Source: JBDUCV01 sp040003255 (GTDB lineage Bacteria; Actinomycetota; Actinomycetes; Mycobacteriales; Jatrophihabitantaceae). From it: a DNA stretch of 11,619 nt. The translations under genes were made by a program, and so were the position numbers. This document shows, piece after piece, positions 6,292 through 11,619 of the stretch (position 1 is the stretch's first letter; every line of letters starts with the position of its first letter). A model generated the notes under the pieces. It had not been told where the DNA came from, ran no database searches, and saw only the letters and a program-made list of their open reading frames with translations. The stretch covers positions 1-11,619 of the forward strand of contig JBDUCV010000069.1 in NCBI GenBank assembly GCA_040003255.1, written 5' to 3'.

Positions 6292-7244
6292 CAGTCCACG
6301 CTCACGTAGTCGGCGCCGTCGTAGGCGCCAGTGGTCAGCTTGTGCCGCTGCAGCAGCAGATCGTTGAGCAGGCTGGACGCGCCGAATCGAAACAGCGAGG
6401 GTGTCAGCCACTGCTCGCCAGCGACCTCGTTCACCATCACCAGATATCGCACGGCTTCCTTCGTCGAGCGGATGCCGCCCGCGAGCTTGACGCCGCGGGA
6501 ATCTCCGGTGGCATCAGCGAAGTCGCGCACCGCCCCGAGCATGACCAGCGCGACCGGAGGGGTCGCGGCGGGGGCAATCTTGCCGGTCGAGGTCTTGACG
6601 AAGTCTCCACCGGCAAGCAGCGACAACCACGATGCGCGGCGCACGTTGTCGAGGGTGACCAGTTCACCGGTCTCGAGGATGACTTTGAGGTGGGCCGGCC
6701 CGCAGGCGTCCTTGACTGCGACGATCTCGTCGAACACCTGCAGGTAGCGCCCGGCCAGGAACGCCCCCCGGTCGATCACCATGTCGATCTCGGACGCTCC
6801 GGCGGCGACGGCATCGCGCACGTCCGTCAGTTTGGTGGCCATGGCCGCCCGCCCGGACGGGAACGCGGTCGCCACGCTCGCCACCTGAACCGGCGAGCCG
6901 CGCAGGGCCTCGACGGCGGTCGCGACGAGATCGGGGTAGACGCACACGGCCGCGACGGACGGTGTCGACGAGTCGGAAGGGTCGGGACGCACCGCCTTTG
7001 CGCACATCGAGCGGACCTTGCCAGGAGTGTCGGCTCCCTCGAGTGTGGTCAGGTCGATCATGCCGATCGCGGTGTCGATCGCCCATGCCTTGGCCGCCGT
7101 CTTGATGCTGCGGGTGGCCAATGCCGTGGCCCGGGCCTCGGCACCGACCTGGTCGACGCCGGGCAGCCCGTGCAGGAAGCGGCGCAGCGACACAGCGTCG
7201 CGCGTGACGTCGCGCAGATCCGACCGTGCCAGGGTGGCACCCAC
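6291..7244 (-). CDS. deoC: Deoxyribose-phosphate aldolase, long eukaryote-like type
   Basis: DeoC splits 2-deoxyribose-5-phosphate into glyceraldehyde-3-phosphate and acetaldehyde in the cytoplasm. The 317-residue class I aldolase shows the Schiff-base Lys217 in DFVKTSTGK (214-222), a second lysine, Lys253, in GVKLAGGIRS (251-260), and Asp154 in EIDMVID, equivalent to E. coli Asp102. IDLTTLEG (63-70) and AVCVYP (99-104) are also typical. Its length and segments ACGPAHLKVILETGEL (180-195) and FRFGASSLL (285-293) match the human DERA type (about 318 residues), not the roughly 250-residue E. coli type. The start is GTG at 7244. A TANNNT box 6 bases upstream and no usable Shine-Dalgarno site suggest a leaderless message. 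It heads a six-gene operon and is divergent from upp. Confidence 0.95.
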   Translation of the reverse strand: MGATLARSDLRDVTRDAVSLRRFLHGLPGVDQVGAEARATALATRSIKTAAKAWAIDTAIGMIDLTTLEGADTPGKVRSMCAKAVRPDPSDSSTPSVAAVCVYPDLVATAVEALRGSPVQVASVATAFPSGRAAMATKLTDVRDAVAAGASEIDMVIDRGAFLAGRYLQVFDEIVAVKDACGPAHLKVILETGELVTLDNVRRASWLSLLAGGDFVKTSTGKIAPAATPPVALVMLGAVRDFADATGDSRGVKLAGGIRSTKEAVRYLVMVNEVAGEQWLTPSLFRFGASSLLNDLLLQRHKLTTGAYDGADYVSVD

Positions 7245-7250
7245 CTCGCC

Positions 7251-7256
7251 AGTCTA
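7251..7256 (-). promoter_or_regulatory. Candidate -10 box of a leaderless deoC operon promoter
   Basis: On the minus strand TAGACT fits the actinobacterial TANNNT consensus. It ends 6 bases before the deoC GTG, so transcription would start at or next to the start codon. No good -35 hexamer is seen. The only purine-rich stretch before GTG directly abuts it and is too close to act as a ribosome-binding site. Confidence 0.45.
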
Positions 7257-7296
7257 GGAGCGGAACGGCTGACGCGGCGAGGCGGTGGTTGCCCGC

Positions 7297-7302
7297 TAGG
7301 GT
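7297..7302 (+). promoter_or_regulatory. Candidate -10 box of upp, or its Shine-Dalgarno site
   Basis: TAGGGT fits TANNNT and ends 8 bases before the upp GTG, compatible with a leaderless or near-leaderless transcript. The same bases contain AGGG 9 bases before GTG and could instead be a ribosome-binding site. The two readings cannot be separated from sequence. Confidence 0.38.
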
Positions 7303-7310
7303 CTGCAGCC

Positions 7311-7934
7311 GTGCGCACATTGGTGGTGGATCACCCTATCGTCGCCACCCGGCTGTCCGTCTTGCGCGACGAGCGAAGCAGCAACGCCGAATTCCGGGCC
7401 GCGCTGCGTGAGCTCGCGACGTTGCTGGTGTACGAGGCGACCCGCGATGTCGAGGTGTCCACCGCCGAGATCCGCACCCCGGTCGCGCCGACGACGAGCG
7501 TCACGCTCGCCAACCCGCCGCTGCTGGTGCCGGTGCTGCGCGCCGGGCTGGGGATGGCCGAAGCCGCGTTCAACCTGCTGCCCGAATCGCAGATGGGTTT
7601 CGTCGGCGTCGGCCGGGACGAGCTGACCCACGAGCCGGTTGCGTATATGGCCTCGCTGCCTGAGTCGCTGGCCGGTCGTCCGGTCATCGTCCTCGAGCCG
7701 ATGCTCGCGACCGGCGGCTCGTTGCTGCACTGCCTGGCGCTGCTCGCGTCCCGCGGCGCCACCGATATCACCGCCATCTGCGCGCTGGTCGCTCCGGAAG
7801 GGCTGGCCCGGATCGAGCGCAGCGGCCTGCCGGTGCGGATCGTCACCGCCAGCATCGACGAACGGCTCAACGACGACGCCTACATCGTCCCGGGCCTGGG
7901 CGACGCCGGCGACCGTCAGTTCGGGCCGCGATAA
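7311..7934 (+). CDS. upp: Uracil phosphoribosyltransferase
   Basis: The enzyme makes UMP from uracil and PRPP for pyrimidine salvage in the cytoplasm. The 207-residue product has the normal family length. It shows VPVLRAGLGM (73-82), the PRPP loop V-L-E-P-M-L-A-T-G-G-S (127-137), and the uracil-binding C-terminus YIVPGLGDAGDRQFGP (191-206), which is near identical to the end of M. tuberculosis Upp. The usual Asp opening the PRPP loop (DPMLATGG) is Glu129 here, a mild but uncommon change. The GTG start aligns with known N-termini (R-T-L-V-V-D-H-P). The gene stands alone on the plus strand between two minus-strand operons. It is divergent from deoC across 66 bases and convergent with the mutase across 23 bases. 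Confidence 0.96.
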   Translation: MRTLVVDHPIVATRLSVLRDERSSNAEFRAALRELATLLVYEATRDVEVSTAEIRTPVAPTTSVTLANPPLLVPVLRAGLGMAEAAFNLLPESQMGFVGVGRDELTHEPVAYMASLPESLAGRPVIVLEPMLATGGSLLHCLALLASRGATDITAICALVAPEGLARIERSGLPVRIVTASIDERLNDDAYIVPGLGDAGDRQFGPR

Positions 7935-7950
7935 CAGTCGGCGGCCAACA

Positions 7951-7978
7951 GGCGCCGCTAGAGATCGAGCGCGGCGCC
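7951..7978. terminator. GC-rich hairpin at the upp / mutase convergent junction, possible bidirectional terminator
   Basis: GGCGCCGC (7951-7958) and GCGGCGCC (7971-7978) form a perfect 8-bp all-GC stem with a 12-base loop. It begins 17 bases after the upp stop and straddles the mutase stop codon, so it could end both transcripts. No T-run is present. Its position mirrors the hairpin at 221-239. Confidence 0.42.
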
Positions 7979-9544
7979 GACCTCGGTCCGCAGCCGAGCC
8001 AGCCGGTGGTCCGCCTCGGTGGCCGAGCCGTCGGCGACGACGACCTCGAGGTAGGCCTTCAGTTTCGGCTCGGTGCCGGACGGACGGACGACCACCCGGC
8101 CACCCGCGAAGGACAGTCGCACGACGTCGGCAGCGGGCAGCAAATCGGCCACCTCGACCGGCTCGGCCAGCAGCGACCTGGGCGGGTCGGCGCGTAGCCG
8201 CGTCATCGCCGCGGCGATGATCGCCGGGTCGTCAACCCGGAACGAGAGCTGATCAGTGGCATAGCGGCCGTACTCATCGGCCAGTTCGTCCAACCGGTGA
8301 GTCAGCGACGAGCCAGCCGCCTGGAGCGTCGCGGCCAGCTCGGCGACCAGCAGCGCGGCGCTGATCCCGTCCTTGTCGCGGACCAGATCCGGAGCGATCG
8401 CGTATCCCAGGGCCTCCTCGTAGCCGAAGACCAGGTCCGGGGCGGCGCGAGCGATCCACTTGAATCCGGTCAGGGTTTCGGCGTAGCCGACGCCGTGCCG
8501 CGCCGCCATCGCCTGCAGCAGCGACGAGGACACGATCGTCGTCGCATACGTGCCGCGTACGCCCCGCCGCATGAGCGCGTCGGCGAGCAGCACGCCGAGC
8601 TCGTCGCCACGCAGCGCCCGCCAGCCGGCCGAAGTCGGCACAGCGACGGCGCACCGATCGGCGTCCGGATCGTTGGCGATTACCAGGTCGGCGCCGCCCT
8701 CGTCGGCTTGAGCGAGGGCCAGGTCGAGCGCACCGGGCTCCTCGGGGTTGGGGAAGGACACGGTGGGGAAGTCCGGGTCGGGCGCCGCCTGACGAGGCAC
8801 CGAGATCAGCGGTGCGAAGCCGGCGGCCAGCAATACCCTCGACACGATCTCGGTGCCGACTCCGTGCATCGCGGTGTGCACGATCCGCAGGTTGCGTGGA
8901 CCCGGTTCTACGAGAGCGGCGACGCGTTCGACGTAACGATCGAGGAGTGACTCGTCCACCACCGTGAACGCTGCCGAGAGCGGGATCACCCGAGCCGAGC
9001 CGACCCGGGCGATGGCCGCCTCGATCTCGGCATCGGCGGGCGGGACGATCTGCGCGCCGTCGCCCACGTAGACCTTGTAGCCGTTGTCTGCAGGCGGATT
9101 GTGCGATGCGGTGACCATGACCCCCGCGACCGCACCGAAGTCAAGGACGGCGAACGCCAGGACCGGCGTCGGAAGCAGCCGGGGCAACAACCGGGCGTCG
9201 AAACCGGCCGCCGCGAAGACGCCGGCTGAGTCCTCGGCGAAATCCCGCGAACCGTGCCGCCCGTCGTAACCGACCACGACAACGCCGCCACCCAGACCCT
9301 GCCCGCTCAGCCAGGACGCCAGCCCGGCTGCGGCGCGACGGACGACGGTGCGGTTCATGCCGTTGGGCCCGGCCCGCAGCGGTCCGCGCAACCCGGCGGT
9401 GCCGAAGATCAGGGGCGCGCTGAACCGATCCTCGAGTTCCGCGTCGGCATCATTGTCGAGCAGGGCCTGTAGTTGCGCCGCGGACGCCGGGTCGACGTCG
9501 TCCGCGATCCAGGCCCGGACCGCGTCGCGTACCCGATCATCCAC
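7958..9544 (-). CDS. Alpha-D-phosphohexomutase, PmmB/PGM2-like, probable phosphopentomutase
   Basis: The 528-residue protein has all four phosphohexomutase signatures: the phosphoserine loop TASHNP (145-150, Ser147), the metal-binding loop DPDADR (292-297), the sugar-binding loop GYEEALGY (374-381) and the phosphate-binding loop RPSGTEPKLK (487-496). It belongs with the large PGM2/PmmB branch, which includes human PGM2, a phosphopentomutase. M. tuberculosis pmmB sits next to deoD in the same way. Placed between deoD and deoC, it most likely converts (deoxy)ribose-1-phosphate to the 5-phosphate; glucose or mannose phosphates remain possible. No DeoB-type mutase is in the window. I chose GTG at 9544, with GAGG at 9554-9557, over a longer frame that only shadows the upstream gene. 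It overlaps that gene by 8 bases. Confidence 0.9.
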   Translation of the reverse strand: MDDRVRDAVRAWIADDVDPASAAQLQALLDNDADAELEDRFSAPLIFGTAGLRGPLRAGPNGMNRTVVRRAAAGLASWLSGQGLGGGVVVVGYDGRHGSRDFAEDSAGVFAAAGFDARLLPRLLPTPVLAFAVLDFGAVAGVMVTASHNPPADNGYKVYVGDGAQIVPPADAEIEAAIARVGSARVIPLSAAFTVVDESLLDRYVERVAALVEPGPRNLRIVHTAMHGVGTEIVSRVLLAAGFAPLISVPRQAAPDPDFPTVSFPNPEEPGALDLALAQADEGGADLVIANDPDADRCAVAVPTSAGWRALRGDELGVLLADALMRRGVRGTYATTIVSSSLLQAMAARHGVGYAETLTGFKWIARAAPDLVFGYEEALGYAIAPDLVRDKDGISAALLVAELAATLQAAGSSLTHRLDELADEYGRYATDQLSFRVDDPAIIAAAMTRLRADPPRSLLAEPVEVADLLPAADVVRLSFAGGRVVVRPSGTEPKLKAYLEVVVADGSATEADHRLARLRTEVGAALDL

Positions 9545-10316
9545 GGGCCGCGACCTCGTCGATGCCGTAGGCGGGTGTGGTGAAACCCCCGCCGACGAGG
9601 TCGCCGGATCGATCCCCCGATCCGCTGGTAAACCTGGACGCGAAAACCTCGGCGTCATCCCGCGGCTCGTATCCGATTCGCTGGCCCGCATCGAGCGACC
9701 ACCACCGGCGGGTGTTCGCCGACACGCCCCAGACCAGGGCGAAGCCGAGATCCGGAGCGCGTAACGCCGAGTCGACCAGGCGCGAGCAGTCGTCGGGCGA
9801 CAGCCAGGTCGCCAGCGCGCGCTCGTCGGGTGGTTCCCAGTCGCACGTCCCGATGCGCAAACACGCGACCTGCATGCCGTAGCGGTCGACGTAGTAGCGG
9901 CCGAGGGCCTCGCCGAACGCCTTGCTCACCCCGTAGAGGGTGTCGGGCCGCGGCGACAGGTCGCCCGACAGCTCGGTGTCGGCGCGCGGCGCGAACCCGA
10001 CAGCGTGATTGGACGAGGCGAACACGATGCGCCGCACCCCGTGCCGGCGGGCCGCCTCGAACAGCTGGAACAAACCGTCGACGTTGCCGTGTCGCACCGC
10101 TGGCCAGGGAGCCTCGGTGGACTGTCCGGCCAGATGGACTACCGCGTCGACACCGCGCATGGCCTGGTCCAGAACTGCCGGGTCAGCGACGTCACCGGTA
10201 ATGGCACCGTCCAGGCGAATCCGATCGAGCAGCCGCAACTGCCAGCCCAGCGCGGGCAGCCGCTCGCGCAGCATGGTGCCGATCAGTCCGGCGGCTCCGG
10301 TCACCAGCACGGTCAT
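9537..10316 (-). CDS. NAD-dependent sugar dehydrogenase of the uronate dehydrogenase family (extended SDR)
   Basis: The 259-residue protein is a short extended SDR. It has the nucleotide-binding TGAAGLIG (6-13), GDVAD (41-45), and the catalytic pair Tyr128/Lys132 in LYGVSKAFGE (127-136). Several segments match Agrobacterium uronate dehydrogenase closely: IVFASSNHAVGF (97-108), CLRIGTCDWEPP (152-163), VVWG-type LVWGVSANTRRWW (194-206) and a conserved GGGF tail (242-245). That enzyme oxidises C1 of galacturonate or glucuronate to the lactone with NAD+. The start ATG shares an ATGA overlap with the deoD stop, and the gene overlaps the mutase, so it is the middle gene of a nucleoside operon. This suggests its sugar substrate may differ from uronate, perhaps a free pentose or deoxypentose. 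Family call firm; substrate open. Confidence 0.85.
   Translation of the reverse strand: MTVLVTGAAGLIGTMLRERLPALGWQLRLLDRIRLDGAITGDVADPAVLDQAMRGVDAVVHLAGQSTEAPWPAVRHGNVDGLFQLFEAARRHGVRRIVFASSNHAVGFAPRADTELSGDLSPRPDTLYGVSKAFGEALGRYYVDRYGMQVACLRIGTCDWEPPDERALATWLSPDDCSRLVDSALRAPDLGFALVWGVSANTRRWWSLDAGQRIGYEPRDDAEVFASRFTSGSGDRSGDLVGGGFTTPAYGIDEVAARG
9554..9557 (-). promoter_or_regulatory. Shine-Dalgarno site that sets the mutase start
   Basis: GAGG on the minus strand lies 9 bases before the GTG at 9544, inside the last codons of the upstream gene. It supports a 528-residue mutase with an 8-base overlap instead of a 577-residue extended form. Confidence 0.55.
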
Positions 10317-11110
10317 GAGCGCTCGATTACCTGACGGAGCAGGCCGCCCATGCGCGAGGCGGCCGCCGCGCCTGCGGCGAGGACCTCCTCATGGTCGAGG
10401 GGGGCGCCGAGTCCGGCCGCCAGGTTGGTGACCAGCGACAGGGCCAGCACTTCGGCGCCGTCCGCATGCGCTGCAATCGCCTCCAGAACGGTCGACATGC
10501 CAACCAGGTCGGCACCGAGCGTGCCAGCCATCCGCACCTCGGCCGGGGTCTCGTACTGCGGCCCAGGGAACATCGCATAGACGCCCTCAGTGATCGTCGG
10601 ATCGAGTTCGCGCACGAGCGCACGCAGTCGCGGCGAGTACAGCTCGGACAGGTCGACGAAGCGTGCGCCGACGAGTGGGGATCGCCAGGTGAGGTTCAGG
10701 TGATCGCTGATCAGCACCGGGTCGCCGACCTGCATACCCCCGCGCAGGCCGCCGCACGCGTTGGTGAGGATCACGGTGCGGCAACCGGCGGCAACAGCCA
10801 CCCGCACGCCGTGCACGACCGGCTCGACGCCGCGTTGCTCGTAGAGGTGGGTGCGGCCGAGGAACGCGAGCACCCGCCTGCCACTCACGACGATCGACCG
10901 GATCCGGCCGGAATGGCCCTCGACCGCGGGCGGTAGAAACCCCGGCAGGTCGGTAACGGTCAGCTCGAGCTCGGCCGCCCCTAGCGCGTCCACTGCTGGC
11001 ACCCAACCCGAGCCGAGCACGATTGCGACATCGTGCCGATCGGCACCGGTCAGCCGGGCGAGTTCCTCCGCGGCGGCTCGAGCAGCGGCCGCCGGATCGT
11101 CAACTGTCAC
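10313..11110 (-). CDS. deoD: Purine nucleoside phosphorylase, trimeric (type I) family
   Basis: The enzyme splits purine (deoxy)nucleosides with phosphate, giving the free base and (deoxy)ribose-1-phosphate. The 265-residue product has the length of trimeric PNPs such as human PNP and M. tuberculosis Rv3307, not the hexameric E. coli DeoD family. Visible marks are the phosphate-binding VLGSGW (31-36, Ser34), GHSG (65-68, His66), LTNACGG (115-121), the purine-binding Glu187 in GPQYETPAE (183-191), VGMSTVLEA (203-211) and Asn229 in SLVTNLAAG. The GTG start is preceded by a TANNNT box at 8 bases, and only a weak AGG serves as ribosome-binding site. It is the first gene of a three-gene operon with ATGA coupling to the next. 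The symbol follows mycobacterial use; punA would be equally apt. Confidence 0.94.
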   Translation of the reverse strand: MTVDDPAAAARAAAEELARLTGADRHDVAIVLGSGWVPAVDALGAAELELTVTDLPGFLPPAVEGHSGRIRSIVVSGRRVLAFLGRTHLYEQRGVEPVVHGVRVAVAAGCRTVILTNACGGLRGGMQVGDPVLISDHLNLTWRSPLVGARFVDLSELYSPRLRALVRELDPTITEGVYAMFPGPQYETPAEVRMAGTLGADLVGMSTVLEAIAAHADGAEVLALSLVTNLAAGLGAPLDHEEVLAAGAAAASRMGGLLRQVIERS

Positions 11111-11118
11111 GTCGCGGG

Positions 11119-11124
11119 AGCCTA
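11119..11124 (-). promoter_or_regulatory. Candidate -10 box of the deoD operon
   Basis: TAGGCT on the minus strand fits TANNNT and ends 8 bases before the deoD GTG, giving a leaderless or near-leaderless start. Spacing and composition resemble the box before upp. No clear -35 hexamer is seen; an inverted repeat occupies the adjacent upstream bases. Confidence 0.4.
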
Positions 11125-11126
11125 CG

Positions 11127-11141
11127 GATGTTGCTCACATC
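11127..11141. promoter_or_regulatory. Perfect inverted repeat, candidate operator between deoD and the mutase gene
   Basis: GATGT (11127-11131) and ACATC (11137-11141) are perfect 5-bp inverted arms around a 5-base spacer. The site starts 2 bases upstream of the proposed deoD -10 box and lies in the 69-base divergent gap. A regulator bound here could block the deoD promoter and also affect the mutase gene. No regulator gene is in the window. Confidence 0.35.
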
Positions 11142-11179
11142 GCTGTGCCCGGACCGGCGGATGGTGGCAATCTGACCGC

Positions 11180-11619
11180 ATGACCCGTAAGGCCGAGTCG
11201 GGCTTCGACATCGAGCCGATCTATACCGTGGCCAGCGTCGCCGACGGGCTGGCCGAGCGGCTGGGCACGCCCGGGCAGTACCCGTTCACGCGTGGCGTCT
11301 ACCCGACGATGTACACCGAACGACCCTGGACGATGCGCCAGTATGCGGGGTTCGGCAGCGCGCGCGAGTCCAATGCCCGCTACCACCAGTTGCTGCGCGC
11401 CGGGACGACCGGGCTGTCGGTTGCCTTCGACCTGCCTACCCAGATGGGAATGGACAGCGACGCCGCCCTGGCCGCCGGCGAGGTCGGCAGGGTCGGCGTG
11501 GCGATCGATTCGATCGAGGACATGCGGCTGCTCTTCGACGGCATCCCGCTCGACGAGGTGTCGACGTCGATGACGATCAACGCTCCAGCGGCGGTGCTGT
11601 TGCTGCTCTACCAGCTCGT
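11180..11619 (+). CDS. Methylmalonyl-CoA mutase-type acyl-CoA mutase large subunit, N-terminal part (3' end outside window)
   Basis: The first 146 residues of a B12-dependent acyl-CoA mutase are visible before the window ends. Marks include YPFTRGVYPTMYTERPW (34-50), RQYAGFGSARESN (53-65), GLSVAFDLPTQMG (78-90) and STSMTINAPA (128-137). Against the Propionibacterium enzyme, Tyr75, Thr77, Arg82, Arg87 and Tyr89 align with Tyr41, Thr43, Arg48, Arg53 and Tyr55 here. Isobutyryl-CoA mutase has Phe at the Tyr89 position, so Tyr55 favours methylmalonyl-CoA. The Arg207 equivalent that would settle this is beyond the edge. The N-terminus begins close to the TIM barrel, as in actinobacterial large subunits that work with a separate small B12-binding protein. 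The gene is divergent from deoD; CAATCT 6 bases before ATG is a poor -10 candidate and no clear Shine-Dalgarno site is seen. Confidence 0.88.
   Translation, partial: MTRKAESGFDIEPIYTVASVADGLAERLGTPGQYPFTRGVYPTMYTERPWTMRQYAGFGSARESNARYHQLLRAGTTGLSVAFDLPTQMGMDSDAALAAGEVGRVGVAIDSIEDMRLLFDGIPLDEVSTSMTINAPAAVLLLLYQL

Noticed and set aside
6264..7310. Plus-strand extension of upp upstream to 6264
   Set aside because: It is antisense to deoC and adds about 350 residues with no similarity to Upp. GTG at 7311 gives the standard 207-residue enzyme.
9545..9691. N-terminal extension of the mutase up to position 9691
   Set aside because: It overlaps the end of the uronate-dehydrogenase-like gene in another frame and has no family similarity. 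GTG at 9544 has a good Shine-Dalgarno site and an 8-base overlap.

Overview
The window is high-GC DNA from an actinobacterium. The evidence is GC-rich third codon positions, many GTG starts, tight ATGA/TGATG gene overlaps, and proteins closest in feel to mycobacterial and streptomycete families. Gene content and partial order (add, an Rv3311-like gene, upp, a pmmB-type mutase, deoD) recall the Mycobacterium tuberculosis Rv3307-Rv3313c neighbourhood, but several genes here (an aldehyde dehydrogenase pair, deoC, a uronate-dehydrogenase-like gene, an amidase, a GH3 lipoprotein) are not in that block as I remember it. The genus cannot be decided from this sequence.

Layout, left to right: the 3' end of adenosine deaminase (+, 1-207). 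Then a long minus-strand operon transcribed from about 7250 leftwards: deoC, full-length aldehyde dehydrogenase, truncated aldehyde dehydrogenase, conserved hypothetical, amidase, GH3 lipoprotein (7244 down to 217). upp lies divergently from deoC (+, 7311-7934). A second minus-strand operon follows: deoD, uronate-dehydrogenase-like gene, phosphohexomutase/phosphopentomutase (11110 down to 7958). Finally the 5' end of a methylmalonyl-CoA-mutase-type large subunit runs off the right edge (+, from 11180). No gap between genes exceeds 70 bases. I see no RNA gene, CRISPR array or mobile element.

The core theme is nucleoside and deoxynucleoside salvage and catabolism. Adenosine deaminase feeds inosine-type nucleosides to purine nucleoside phosphorylase. 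The PGM2-like mutase would convert (deoxy)ribose-1-phosphate to the 5-phosphate. DeoC would split deoxyribose-5-phosphate into glyceraldehyde-3-phosphate and acetaldehyde. The aldehyde dehydrogenase, co-translated with deoC, is well placed to oxidise the acetaldehyde. Upp salvages uracil. The last three genes of the deoC operon (hypothetical, amidase, GH3 lipoprotein) look unrelated to this pathway; the last two suggest cell-wall or peptide recycling.

The most interesting item is the aldehyde dehydrogenase pair. The second gene encodes only the first ~300 residues of an ALDH fold, lacks the catalytic Cys and Glu, overlaps the first by 29 bases, and resembles the C-terminal pseudo-domain of two-domain ALDH16. 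The pair therefore looks like a split, two-subunit ALDH16. Other points of note are a clear internal duplication in the 349-residue hypothetical, a GH3 enzyme without the NagZ Asp/His dyad, a uronate-dehydrogenase homologue inside a nucleoside operon, likely leaderless promoters, and a perfect inverted repeat in the deoD/mutase divergent region.
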